From Gnetum montanum (Eukaryota; Streptophyta; Gnetopsida; Gnetales; Gnetaceae): a stretch of DNA of 64,000 bases. Where the stretch lies: assembly GCA_015680685.1 (NCBI GenBank), contig MNCI01035092.1, forward strand, positions 148,733-212,732, written 5' to 3'. The notes under the pieces were generated by a model, which saw nothing but the letters and a program-made list of their open reading frames with translations, had not been told where the DNA came from and did no database searches. A program made the position numbers and the translations under genes. Shown here piece by piece: positions 43,502-55,432 of this stretch (position 1 is the first letter of the stretch; each line of letters begins with the position of its first letter).

Positions 43502-44155
43502 CTAAAAAAGCCTGTAAAAATCTTGAATTGAAAGCATTGGTTCATTGGTAATCTCTACTATCAATAAGTTAAAGCTTCCTTGGGTTTTATTATCCCACTT
43601 GAAATCTTTATTTTTCTTCAAAAAAGAAACCATAGGCCATGAAATACCACTAAAATGTTTGATGAACCATCTATAAAAACCTACTATACCAAGGAATGAT
43701 CTTATCTCCCCAATATTCTTAGGAGTTAACCAATCTATAATAGTCTTCACCTTGGTAGCTTTTATTTGAATTTGGTTTTTAGAAATCACATGTTTCAAAT
43801 ATGTGATTTTCCTCTTGAAGAAATGAATTTTCCTCACATTAATCACCAACTATGCCTCCTCCAACTTAGGTCACACCATCGTCAATTAATTCAAGTGCTC
43901 TTCCTCATTAGAGCCATACACCAAAATATCATCAAAAATGATAATATAACACTTAATAACTAAGTCCTTTAATACATCATGCATGAACCTCATGAATGTA
44001 GCAAGTATATTTGTTAGCCCAAATGACATCATCAACCACTTAAACAATCCATTTGGTATCTGGAAAGTTATCTTCCACTCATTACTAGGCTTGATTTTGA
44101 TTTGATGGTATTGACTCTTTAAATCAATTTTGCTAAAAACATTCGCATTGGTAAG
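43502..44155 (-). pseudogene. CH2 reverse transcriptase relic, C-terminal part
   Basis: NANVFSKIDLKSQYHQIKIK, then GLFKWLMMSFGLTN, an intact FDDILVYG catalytic box (about 43930), and the IRSFLGIVGFYRWFIKHFS connection. It continues from 49847 across K4. One stop lies near 43873. Confidence 0.85.
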
Positions 44156-45026
44156 TGATGAGTGGTGAGGTACCCCTACACTCAACCATACGAATACGAG
44201 CGTTTCACGCACGATCTGGTTGAACTCCACAGATGGACTAGTTATGATATCTAGACTGTTATTCTTAGGTCGTAGTTCATTGTCTTCCCATCTGGACTAG
44301 TGTTAACTTTTTCACGTATGGTTTAGTCCAGAGTGAGGTGTATGATGTGTTCCTATACTAATGCTACTCTTGGAGATAATGGAAAATATCTTTAATTAAG
44401 CAAAGAGAGAGAGGGTGAGAGAGAATCTAAGCTAGCTTAAGTGCGATCAGCTTCTATTCCTCAATCATCAGTACACATCTTGGACCTCGTGCATGACTAC
44501 CACTGGGATTACCAAGCACAGATCCTAGGTACGCTACTGGGTTACCAAGTAGTCACACTTGAATGCTTGTGATTAAGTCGTACTCATTCCGCATTACTAG
44601 GAGATAAAGGTAGAGAGATATTAATTAAGAAAGCAGTAAATAACAATAAGAATTAAATAATTAAACTAAGTGAATGCTACAATGATGAAGTAATCTTGAT
44701 CTTTATTTTCGGTCATGTGCTTGTCCAAGTACGTCACACTCGAATAAGGATGCTGTACAATTACAATCAGCACACTGCAGACATACACTGGGAGAGAAGG
44801 GTTGAGAGAAGAACTACCTAAAACTAAACACTTAAAAGAAGTTCTAAAAACCTCCTACCAGATCTATCTACCTCTTATTTATAGATGAGGAGATAGGCTA
44901 CAATATCGTGATATCAAGGGTTCGATAATAGGGGTCTAATATTGGGACCTATCAGACTTGGTATCTTGTATTAGGGTTTTGATAACAAGGGTCCGATAAC
45001 AAGACCTGATAGACCATGACTCATCA
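44156..45026 (-). repeat. K4 3' LTR
   Basis: 871 bp. On minus, U3 carries tandem units of the type CTTGTTATCGGACC, a GATATC pair and TATA box ctataaataagagg (44875-44888). Compared with the 5' LTR it has fewer units and lacks the GCGATATCACGTACGCG block. Confidence 0.9.
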
Positions 45027-45041
45027 TACCCTCACGACTGA
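45027..45041 (-). other. K4 polypurine tract
   Basis: The minus strand reads cagtcgtgagggta before the LTR; one interruption in the G run. Confidence 0.72.
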
Positions 45042-45200
45042 ATAACAACTCGTCCTCGAGTCAAAGAAAGTGAGGAACAAGTTCAATTAATTACACAGTG
45101 GATAGGTATGGGATTATTGACTGACTAGGAATTTATTTATGCCACAGTGGAGAATTAAAAAAAATTTGGACACAGACACAAAAGACAAAACTTGTGGAAC

Positions 45201-45639
45201 TCATGGGGTTCTCGGTAGTGGTGGCTCCTCTATGGGTGCCTCTCCTTTGTCCTTCACAATCAGGCTTATGAGATTGATACCATTGAAGAAGTGCTTGACA
45301 TTTCTCCTTTTCTATCCAAGGATTATGAGCCATCCATGCTGATGTTCCAATGTTTGGTGGAGTCGATACTTTCCATGAACATGGTAGTTGTAGGAACACT
45401 TGATTGGCATTAACATGTTATGTCGCAAATAGCCGTCATTCGTCTTCATAGGCTTGGGCCTTGACCTCTCCACCTTTTGCTTAGATAGATTATGTAGTAA
45501 TAGGAGTTCCATGATGGATGTTGAGTGATTGTGCCTCCTGATCTGTATGTTTTGCATGAAGTCCTTGGCCTTTGCCTTCCCCTGGTCGTTTGGTTGCACC
45601 CTGAGAAGGTCCTCCTTGTTGTCTTCTTTTAAGGGCCAT
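45201..45639 (-). pseudogene. K4 ORF2 with large internal deletion
   Basis: ATG at 45639 directly follows TGTGATTATAG. The N-terminal basic segment (MALKRRQQGGPSQGATKRPG) and SLNIHHGTPITT correspond to the first 60 residues of ORF2. The sequence then jumps to the C-terminal tail (NANQVFLQLPCSWKVSTPPN, NIGTSAWMAHNPW), ending at TGA 45201. About 700 codons of globular domain and coiled coil are missing relative to K6. Stops and a frameshift are also present. Confidence 0.82.
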
Positions 45640-46943
45640 CTATAATCACACAAAGATCAATTGTTAGTAAGGTTATTGAAAAAAATCTAAATGATTTCAT
45701 ACCTTGCTCATTGCCTTTAATAAATGATGAATTCTTTGCTTAGTGTGATTTTAGAGTTAGAAATTTTTTTTCAAGGAAGTTGTCCTAAAAGTTTAATGTC
45801 AGATTTGGTTTGTTTAGGTGACACATAAAAGGACCTAGTTTTGAGGAACATTTGATAAAATGATGGCAAAGGAAAGAATAGATTTGAAAATGAAATACTC
45901 AGAGGCTATAAGATGATGTGGTGGTATGCAACAAGTACAAATTGCAAAAGTCACGCAAGTGGGTCCTTCCCAAAGTAGGTTCCAACCTATAATGCCCTTG
46001 CGTAACCACACCTTAAAATGTTTGTAGGCACTAGAAGGTTAAATGTAATCCATACTAGTTTCAAAAAACACACACATGTAGATACCATTGGAATGAGATA
46101 AGAATTCTATGCTATACGAGACACGAGCTGTAATTACATGAACAGTGAGGTGAGACGGACTATAGAAGGGATTGCAGAGATTGGGACATGAGGTAATTGA
46201 CCCAAGGCACAGTGAATCCTATGTGTAAAGCATGATTAATATGTCATTAACATGTCGTTCCAAGATCAGGACCGAGTCCATTCCTCTGATCAGTGACACC
46301 GCATTATTTCATCCCATGATGAGTGACTATGAGAGTACCACAACAACAAGGCGTATGATCACTTGGCATTTTGTTCAAGGGAAGAGTAATTTTTTCTTTG
46401 TGGCACTTCATTTGTTTGTTTTTTTTTAATTTCAATTGCTGAATCTAGAGAAGCCGCCAACCTTCAAGCATGGGTGCATGTCTTACTAGTGGGACCCCCT
46501 AGAATAACATCGGATTTTTGAGTACCCTTTTGATTGCTCTTACTTCCATTTTTCGTTAGATCTACAAGGATCTTAGTACAACCACGTTGCATGATAACTC
46601 CCATAGACATCACCAAAGAGAATCCACAAGTCCCCTTGATGTCACACCCTAATCATTCCCTCTTGATCCATCCTTCTTCATTCTTGAAATTTTAAGTTTT
46701 AAGAATGTCAAGAATATCACTGTACCCTCAAAGAAAACCTCTTATTTGTAGAATGGATGAGTGAGTGTAATGGGCTCACTGTCCAAATAATTGATCGTTC
46801 AAGACTCGATAAGATAGAACACACCTCAACCAACGAGCCACATGAGTGTTTTATTTGTAGATGAGATTACTTGTAAAAATATAAAAAGACAAAAATACAA
46901 AAAGATAAAACAAGAAATTAAAAGATGAAAAACTGGAAAACAA
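45640..46943 (-). other. K4 conserved non-coding module
   Basis: On minus it shows the core aggttggaacctactttggg followed by aaggacccacttg (about 45965-46008) and 'aaataagaggttttct' (46735-46750). No GATATC/TATA segment like that of K1, K5 or K6 was found between the core and ORF2, so the internal promoter-like part seems deleted here. Confidence 0.7.
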
Positions 46944-47418
46944 NNNNNNNNNNNNNNNNNNNNNNNNNNNNNNNNNNNNNNNNNNNNNNNNNNNNNNNNN
47001 NNNNNNNNNNNNNNNNNNNNNNNNNNNNNNNNNNNNNNNNNNNNNNNNNNNNNNNNNNNNNNNNNNNNNNNNNNNNNNNNNNNNNNNNNNNNNNNNNNNN
47101 NNNNNNNNNNNNNNNNNNNNNNNNNNNNNNNNNNNNNNNNNNNNNNNNNNNNNNNNNNNNNNNNNNNNNNNNNNNNNNNNNNNNNNNNNNNNNNNNNNNN
47201 NNNNNNNNNNNNNNNNNNNNNNNNNNNNNNNNNNNNNNNNNNNNNNNNNNNNNNNNNNNNNNNNNNNNNNNNNNNNNNNNNNNNNNNNNNNNNNNNNNNN
47301 NNNNNNNNNNNNNNNNNNNNNNNNNNNNNNNNNNNNNNNNNNNNNNNNNNNNNNNNNNNNNNNNNNNNNNNNNNNNNNNNNNNNNNNNNNNNNNNNNNNN
47401 NNNNNNNNNNNNNNNNNN
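46944..47418. other. assembly gap (475 N)
   Basis: Unknown sequence between the K4 module and gag, where the protease should lie. An ORF crossing it is not interpretable. Confidence 0.95.
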
Positions 47419-48900
47419 ACTTAGGCTGATAGTACTGAGGAGAATTATAATGTGGCGAGATAGAGTATGTTGACCCAGTTGGGGAAATAGGATGTTGGAC
47501 TAAATAAGCATTTGGATTCAGATGATATGAATGGTATCTCCAATTTAGGGATGGCTTCCCCCATGACTAGGATTGTTGCCACTATGATCGAACACAGTAT
47601 CTCTGTACGAACTTTGGGTGTAACATGTTTCTCCAATGTTCATATAAATGTAACAAGATTGGGCATTGGCCCTTGGGGTGATCGTACAAGCAAATGTTGC
47701 ATTCATACGTATGATCGGCAGTTGAGCTCTTATTTTCCTCATCCCTCCTTTCTGAATGTCTAATGTTTTTTTTCTTGCTTCTCGGGTTATCAAAACTCTA
47801 TCTCCCATAATATTGATATATTCTCCACACTTTTTATGCATCCATTCTATCATCTTATTGATCCTTGCCTCAACTTCTTCTAGTGATTGTTGTACTAGCA
47901 AAGATGGTTCTTCCTCCTTGAGATAAGTTGATTTCTCCTTTTTATGATTATGAACCTTTGTTAAGTTGAGATTCTGGTCCCGTTGCTATTTTTCAACACT
48001 CTCCCATCTAGCCATTTCTCCTTCTTCTTTTACTACCCACTTAATAAGCTCTTGGAATTGATGGGTTTGTAGTTCATACAGTTGACCTTGGGCATACATT
48101 CCTAAGGTCTCTCTTATTTCATCACAAAGCCCATCAATGATATGGTACATTAGCCTTTCTTTGGAGAACTCATGGCCTAGACAGTTGTTTAATAGTGCAT
48201 AATATCTTTCTAAGGCCATGTCCAAGGGTTCATGTTGTGCTTGTTTCCACTCTTGGATTTGTTTCCTCAAGGCCGACACTCTTGCGTAGGTTTGATATCT
48301 TTTGTTAAAGAGTACTACCATTATTCGCCAATGTCGTATCAAATTTGGTTTTAACAATCTATACCACACTTTTGCTTGGCCGACGAGTGTCATGGGAAAG
48401 AGCTTGAGTTTTTGCCAATCATTATCAATGGTGTTCCATGCATAGGCATCGAGAAGGCTTGCAAATGTTGTTGCAGATCTAAGTCATAGCCTCTTGAGAA
48501 TTTCAAGAAGTTGTTTAAATCGAGTCTGGGTAGGCGACTCTCTTTACGATGCCTACGGGAGATTCGAACAACCTCTTGTATTTGCGTTAGGCTTGTAGTG
48601 GCCAGTAAGGGCTCATTGTCATTGAGTAAGTTATGATTTCATGTGTTGGGACAATGTTGCCTTTGTTTATGTTTATAAGAAACCCCCACCTCGGATTGCG
48701 TACTCCAATCTTCATTGTCATGTAATTCGTTGGTTCTCCAATGAATTGCCTCACTAGATGTGGCATTATCATAGTCTTATAGGAGAGGCATGATTGTGAA
48801 ATTGTCTGTGAATTTGTATGTGACTTTTTGTAATTATTTCTTCCTAAAAGATATATCATTAATTCCTATCCAGCAACCTTGTATGATATAACTTATCTAG
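47419..48900 (-). pseudogene. K4 gag relic
   Basis: The capsid region at 47986-48393 is open: AKVWYRLLKPNLIRHWRIMV, YQTYARVSALRKQIQEWKQA, IIDGLCDEIRETLGMYAQGQ. Downstream the knuckle CNICLYDHPKGQC (about 47660-47700) has the C-x2-C-x3-H-x4-C spacing also seen in K3. A Gly/Ser/Tyr-rich tail runs into the gap. The N-terminal half (48400-48900) is broken. Confidence 0.82.
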
Positions 48901-48910
48901 ATAACTAGCA

Positions 48911-48932
48911 CCGTCATCGACAACAGTGCCAA
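48911..48932 (-). other. K4 primer binding site (tRNA-Asp type)
   Basis: The minus strand reads ttggcactgttgtcgatga after the LTR end, a decayed match to TGGCGCCGTTGCCGGGGA. Confidence 0.72.
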
Positions 48933-49841
48933 TGATGGGTGGCGAGGTACCCCTACACTCAACCATATGAATACAAGCATTTCACGCACGATCCAGTTGA
49001 ACTCCGTAGAAGGACTAGTTATGATATCTAGATAGTTATTCTTAGGTCACAATTCGCTATCTTCCCATCTGGACTAGTGTTAACTTTGTCACGTATGGTT
49101 TAGTCCAAAGTGAGGTGTATGATATGTTCCTATACTAATGCTACTCTTGTAGATAATGGAAAATATCTTTAATTAAGCTAAGAGAGAGAGGGTGAGAGAG
49201 AATCTAAGCTAGCTTAAGTGCAATGAGCATCCATTCCTCAATCATCTATAAACATCTTGGACCTCGTGCACGACTACCATTGGGATTACCAAGCGCAGAT
49301 CCTAGGTACGCTACTGGGTTACCAAGTAGTCACACTTGAATGCTTGTGATGAAGTCGTACTCATTTCAAATTACTAGGAGATACGGGTAGAGAGATATTA
49401 ATTAAGAAAGTAGTAAATAACAATAAGAATTAAATAATTAAACTAGGTGAATGCTACAATGATGAAGTAATCTTGATCTTTATTTCCGGTCATGTGCGTG
49501 TCCAAATACGTCACACTCGAATAAGGATGCCATACAATTACAATCACCACACTGTGAGCATACACTGGAAGAGAAGGGTTGAGAGAAGAACTACTAAAAA
49601 TAAACACTTAAAAGAAATTATAAAAAACTCCTACTAGATTTTTCTACCTCTTATTTATAGATGAGGAGACAGGCTGTGATATCGCGTACGTGATATCGCA
49701 TGTAAGTCGTGATATCGGGGGTCCGATAATAGGGGTTCAATATTAGGACCTATAAGACTTGGTATCTTGTATTAGGGTTTCGATAACAGGGGTCCAATAA
49801 CAGGGGTTCGATAACAGGACTTGACAGACCATGACTCATCA
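48933..49841 (-). repeat. K4 5' LTR
   Basis: 909 bp. Minus U3 begins TGATGAGTCATGG, then three adjacent CCTGTTATCG-type units (49785-49820) plus further ones to about 49735. GCGATATCACGTACGCGATATC lies near 49680 (read as two palindromic halves), then TATA box ctataaataagaggt (49647-49661). AATAAAGATC is near 49475. Confidence 0.9.
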
Positions 49842-49846
49842 GTAAG

Positions 49847-50450
49847 GATGTCAAGGATATCATGCATCCTTATAATAGGAAATCTATGCCTCACTATTAT
49901 CTTGGTCATTGCCATAGAATTAATGCACATCCTCCATTCATTACTATCTTTCATTGGCATTTGCACCACTAGAATTTCATGAGGTGAAATGGATTTCCTT
50001 ATGAAGCCATTTGCAAGTAACTTTTCTACTTACCTTTACAATTTAGATTGCTAATTTGGTACCATCTAGTAAGCTCTTTCATTTGGAATGATAACACTAG
50101 AAATGAAATCAATCTAATGCTATACATTCCTCATTGATGGTAATCCATCCAATTGTCCCTTAAACACCTTGGAATATTTCTCTTTCAAGCCTAGCACACA
50201 TGTTGGAATTTTAACTTGCACATCATCATGGTTGGTAGAAACTATTGTTATAACAACAAAACCAAAACTAGTTTAATCATGTTCCTTAATATATTCTCTC
50301 TCTCTCCCTTAGAAGGATTAAGGAAGCATTAAGTAAGCTTTGCTACCTCACTTATTTAGCTGTCTTTGGATCAACTCATGAATTCCATTAGATTTAGCTA
50401 CACTCACATTTCTTGCTCCATCAAACTAAGCACCATTATCAAAATTTCAA
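49847..50450 (-). pseudogene. CH2 reverse transcriptase relic, N-terminal part
   Basis: Minus reading includes ILVVQMPMKDSNEWRMC-like, INSMAMTKIIVRHRFPI and IRMHDILDILT, which joins to NANVFSKIDL at 44155 once K4 and a TSD copy are removed. The upstream portion to 50450 is badly decayed. Confidence 0.8.
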
Positions 50451-50870
50451 GATCTACCAATAATTACATTAGCATAATTAATTAGATGCACATCACATTT
50501 CAAAACATTATGAAAACCTCCAATTTTAAACCTCAAAGTACACTATTTCGTTACATCTTAGGAAAAATCTCTAGACAACCAATGCACTTTATAGAGTCTC
50601 GAATGAAAATTAGTTATTGAACCCAATCTAGCAACTATCATAGAAGAAATAAAATTTTCTTGGGATTCCCCATTAATCAAAAAATGAATCCATTCCTCAC
50701 TAAGCAAACATCTAGTCCTAATTCAAAATTTTTTTTATGAGGATGATCTCCTATATTTACATTTCCCATGAATGCATAAGAATTTGATTCAAAAACATCC
50801 TTAATTTTTGGAGCATTAGAATTACTTATTTGAAGACCTCGGTTTGATGTCTCCTTTAAGTCCATGGTTT
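50451..50870 (-). pseudogene. CH2 aspartic protease relic
   Basis: A LLDWVQ stretch near 50625 matches a D-S-G-S loop with a one-base deletion and loss of frame. Flanking codons fit the linker between the knuckle and protease. Low sequence preservation. Confidence 0.5.
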
Positions 50871-52080
50871 GCACATCTTTACCCTTGTGATGTGGACATT
50901 CCCATTGCTTGTGTTCCTAGTCTCCACATGCAAAGCACTAGATTTTTTATGAGTTGCTACCTTGACCCTTGTCTCCCTTAGCTTGGTTCTTTTTGGCTTT
51001 GCCCTTCTCATCGTCTATTTTAGTCTTCTTGTCATGGCTATCATCCTTGTATTTAGTTTTGCACTTGGATTTCTTTTCAAATTTGGATGTCTTCTTCTTC
51101 CCCTTGGAATTTTGTTTGCTCTTGTTTTTGAATTCACTTAGTTTCTTCTTAGCCTTGAGTGCCAAATCATAAGTCTCATCAATTTTTTGTGGCTCATAAA
51201 AAGATAACTCTTGCTGGTACGTCATTTTGAGACATCCTAAAAATATTGAATCCCATTCATATTCCTTCTAGTTTACTTTAGCTTGATGAAATAGATCACA
51301 AAATTCGATGTAGAATTCTTTGACATCCCTGTTACCTTTCGTTAGAAATTTCAACTTCATTATGGTTTCTTATCTTTAATAAGACTATTCAAATTTCCTT
51401 TTCAACCTATATTTCATTAGATTTCAACCTATGATGGGTTGATCGTTTCACCTTTTATAACCTTGAGACTCATTTTCCCACTAAGTAGAAGCTATACCTT
51501 CTAATCTAGATTTAGCAATAGGTACCCTCAAGTTTTTTGGTACTTGTTCCAATTGAAAATGCTTTTCAAGTGCCTGTAACCAACTTACAAAAGAATTAGT
51601 ATCATCTACACTATTGAATGTCTTAAACTCAACATATAGAAGTCTTATAGCATTTCTCATCAAGCTTGCCTAAAGAAGAAGTATTTAACATTGTTGGAGC
51701 TCTCAAAATTCTCATATGAGGAATAGGATTTCCTACCATTGCAATCCTTAGCTTATGGATTCCTACACTCCCATAGCTAGATTGTCCTTCCTCTTCATCT
51801 ACTTTCTCTCCACCTAGTTGTAAAACTTATTCATCAAAACATGCATGCTCATCACCTTTGCATTTCTAGATATGGCTAGGATCAACATTCTTGTCTACCT
51901 TTGTGTTGATTTCATCCAATCAAGCAACCATCATCTAGAAGGTAGACATCATGCTCTCCATGTCTCTATTTAGAGCTTGAACCTATTCTTTTAAGATGTC
52001 ATCTGAACTAGACAAAATCCTTAATGAAGTCCAAGCAACAATATACACAACTACAATCAACAAAAAAATCAACACAAAGC
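50871..52080 (-). pseudogene. CH2 gag relic
   Basis: The capsid segment DDTNSFVSWLQALEKHFQLE (about 51545-51610) is typical of gypsy gag. A Lys-rich linker (50947-51225) follows, then a zinc knuckle CFACGD-x-EHKQWEC (50893-50940) with canonical C-x2-C-x4-H-x4-C spacing. Stops and frame changes occur between these parts. Confidence 0.8.
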
Positions 52081-52082
52081 TA

Positions 52083-52103
52083 AAGCTTTAATACCAAGAA
52101 TGG
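52083..52103 (-). other. CH2 primer binding site (initiator Met type)
   Basis: The minus strand reads ttcttggtattaaagcttt next to the 5' LTR, related to TGGTATCAGAGC. Confidence 0.6.
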
Positions 52104-53035
52104 TGGAGTAGGTTCACTCCATAATTAAATCACCTTCAAATACTAAATATAGATATTATGAAAAGATAATGAGTTTTGCTAAAATACAAGAAAACTAACT
52201 ATCTTTAATTAATTAATTAGAAGATTACAATAGGGTTCTCAAAATCCATAAATATCCAAAAGCCGCTGAATCACTCAAGTGATATTGTAAAGCATCAGGC
52301 TTTATGACCACATAATGGCTATTCTCAATATAAGATACAACCAATAGAAAATCTTTCTCATAGCTCAAGACTAAGATCTCAACTCACAAGTAAGATACAA
52401 CAGAATAGAACACATAGGCCAACACACCACAAATTGACCTTGGAGTTGCAATTACCAATTGCACTCACCTAATGTGCTTTCTCACCCGCTTTTGCTAAGC
52501 TCTTCATAGTCAAGGTCTCTTTCTCTCTTACTCATGATACTAACAATAGTGAATTACAATAATATTTATGGATAATAGCAAGATAAGAAACTTAGAAACC
52601 TTTTCTCAACTCAACTTAAGGCTCTTCTATTGTTTTCATGATATTCTCACCTTCTTTCCAACTATTTCCATGTTTTTCGAACTTATCCTAGCTATTTTTT
52701 GAATTTGGATTGATGATTTTAGAAGATTTCCAACTATATGGGTTGTCTCTAGCCTTGGCAAGATGTCTCATATCAAAACCTAGCTTGCAAGGGAGACAAC
52801 CCTTGTCCTAGAAAGATGTCTCCTTCTTGGACAAGACATCTTCTCTTGGTAGGAGATGCCTTGTACATGACATCTTCCTTGAGAAGATAACAAGTTTAGT
52901 AAGATGTGCCCTTTGGCTCCAAAATGTCTTCTTAGTCAAGTGGTCTTCTTGTCCCCTAAGATATCTTCTTAAGTCTAAACCTCTGACATAAAATGTAGGG
53001 AAAGGGAAAAGGGGATTGGTAGAGGGATTCCTACA
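52104..53035 (-). repeat. CH2 5' LTR
   Basis: 932 bp, on minus TGTAGGAATCCC...CTACTCCA. Contains AGATGTCT/AGACATCT motifs at 52760-52975. Aligns to the 3' LTR with moderate divergence. Confidence 0.85.
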
Positions 53036-55427
53036 CCACTTCATTATAGAGTTCATGTTCATGTTAATAACGAAATAATATAGTAGTGATTTGCTTCTCT
53101 AATTCATTTTAGGGCTTGTATACTATGTGTATTATTAATTATGGTATCATAGTTTGGCTAGCTCCATATATTATGTCATGTATTTGATCTAGAGCCTCTT
53201 CATTCTAATTTTCATCTTGTTGATTATGTTAGCTCCATCTAGGATTGACTACTAGTTTAGATTAAGAAGATGTTGGAGTATAATGTTAATCTTGGTCTTT
53301 ATTATTCTGATTTCTTTCTCATTAATCTCGCTTTGCATGCTTACTTGATCTATGCAATGTTCTTTTTACTTCTACTTTTGTGCTTAATTTTGCCACATCT
53401 TAATCTTAATGGATGATTTTTGGCAAATTATTTGGACTTCTTCCATAAAGAGATTTTTGTTCTCTCTTATTGACTTGTTGATATTCACATTAACTCATGT
53501 TGATTACTCATGGAGATGCTCAAGGTTTTTTTTATAATTGATTCTTTTTCTTCTTCATCTTTGGTAATTCTAATTTTTTGCAGCAATGTTTGAGTTATCT
53601 TATGAAAACATGGAAATATTCTTGTTTAGTGCATGGACTTTAGCATTTTTCATTGATAAATCCCACATGGTCTTCTCATTTTCCATTTCTATCTAGTACT
53701 ACATAGCCTTTAGTTAGACAATGACATCATCATGTAACTAGCAAAATATTTATAGAGTAACAAACCACACAAGATCAATTAGTTGGATATGAAGTTATGT
53801 AACTTCATCTTGCAACTTTTGGTTCAACAACCCTACCTACTATATCTAGGCTTTAGATAATGCCATGTTTCCCTTTGTGGTGATTAGCTTAGACTACACA
53901 ATAGTGATGTCTTTGGTAATGTTGAAGACATCTTGAATCTTTTCCTTGATGCAGAGTAGTCTATCTAATGTATATTTATGTTTTTTAGTAGTCATTGTTT
54001 CTTCTATTCATGTGCATGTTCCTATAGGTACTTAAATATCTTGGATTACTATGAAGTTAGGGATTGGTGCTATAGTGACTTTGAAGGCTTCGTTTATCTA
54101 ATCTAACACAATCTCAACAATAGCTTCTTAATATTTGTGTGACATTATCATAATAGTAGCACCATTCCTTAACTCAAGTATGATAAGAAAGATGTTGTGT
54201 TTATAGAGATTTCAAGGTTTTCGTCTAGCAAGGTCATCACAACATCTCCCATAGCCTTGATGAATTTTGGGGTATTGCTTCAAATAACATTGAAAAGATT
54301 GATAATATCCTCTTATTACCAACTCATGGCCTAAGATGCCTCCTACAAATGGCTCATGGAATGATGATAGATACTAGAACTATCCATAGGTGCTTGTGTA
54401 TTACTACTTGGCATAATCAAGCTCACTTTTTCACCTATGATTCTTGTGGCTTGCATGGTGGTTGTTGGGGTGGATCATGTTATTAATTTAGTGTTTAGTA
54501 ATTATGAAAGCTCTTATTGGATTTTTAGGACTAGTTGAACATTCATGATCTCATATCATGATGTTGTTGGAGCTCTCTTAAAGGTGTTGTTAGCATAGTG
54601 GATGATTCCTTGCCTTTAGCAGTGTTTTTTGATTAGACATATGAGAGGGAGTGTCTTCCTATCGTTCCCATTCTTTTTAAAGCTTCTTTTTATTTTTTTA
54701 TAAAGTTGAGGCAAGGTAGGTTGACTTGGAATTACTCACTAAGAGTTGCGCATGCCCTAGTAGAGAAGGATGTGATTTTCCTTGACTTCACCATCAGATT
54801 AATATGGTACATTATAATCTTGAAGTATATTTTTTCCAATTGGATTAAGAAATTGTATTTGTTTTGTATAGTCCCTATATCCACTTAGTCTTTATACTAG
54901 CATTTGAATGTGTAGAGACTTTAGCAACTTTGGATCCCACATTTGAGATTTCAAATGCCTCAATAATGGCATCCATAGAAAAGGATATGATGATATCCTT
55001 TATTTGATTAAATGTGTTACATTGATGATTGTTCTAAAAGAGATATATCTTTTCAAGGTAATACTTAACATTGGTTGAGATGGTGGACCAAAGGAAAGAG
55101 GTTTTCAATTAATCATGTACCTCTTGGAGAGTAAATTATAGGAATAACAAAAAATTAGGCTATAGTAAAATAGCTTCAATGATTACCTTATGTTAAATGA
55201 TTTCTAAGCAAGTGTCTATAAGGATCACCTCCAAATTTGGTTGTGGTGGAGATACCTCACCCTACATAAATTGCCATGTCTATGTTGTGTGAAGTTATAT
55301 AATTGATTACACTTGCAGATCTTTCCTTATTAGTGCTATTGCATGGAACTCTTGTTTTTGTGACTCTTATTTGTGTTCTTGTCCATGTTTAATTTATTTA
55401 GGCCTCTTTTCCTATGATTATGATTGA
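53036..55427 (-). pseudogene. K5 ORF2 relic (main part)
   Basis: On minus, from 55427: decayed N-terminal domain, then LRNGATIMIMSH-like residues (about 54160), TLDRLLCIKEKIQDVFNITK (about 53960) and ITTKGNMALSKA, equivalent to LDRLLQTGQALTSLFDIPQ and ISTKGKLVISE in K6. The coiled-coil segment SEINEKEIRIIKTKINIILQ lies near 53300. CH2 cuts it at 53036. It was identified only by comparison with K6; there is no long open frame. Confidence 0.72.
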
Positions 55428-55432
55428 CCTCT

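Larger units (their letters stand above)
44156..49841 (-). mobile_element. K4: 5.7-kb non-autonomous K element with truncated ORF2
   Basis: LTRs 44156-45026 and 48933-49841, tRNA-Asp primer site, gag relic, conserved module (with a gap) and an ORF2 reduced to its two ends; no pol. TSD gtaag (44151-44155, 49842-49846). It sits in CH2 reverse transcriptase, which in turn sits in K5 ORF2, so it is the third layer of nesting. Confidence 0.93.
40673..53035 (-). mobile_element. CH2: gypsy element, probably a chromovirus, hosting K4
   Basis: LTRs at 40673-41646 (3') and 52104-53035 (5'), an initiator-Met-like primer site at about 52083-52100, then gag with a CCHC knuckle, protease, reverse transcriptase, RNase H, integrase and a chromodomain-like tail, all on minus. 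K4 splits the reverse transcriptase at 44155/49842. The element lies within K5 ORF2. I could not find a clear target duplication (flanks tttca and ccact), so the ends may have decayed. Confidence 0.85.

Noticed and set aside
44156-44230. N-terminal extension of the reverse transcriptase ORF at 43886-44230
   Set aside because: The first 25 codons are K4 LTR sequence; the real gene continues at 49847 beyond K4.
46925-47473. 182-codon ORF
   Set aside because: Nearly all Ns; spans the gap at 46944-47418.
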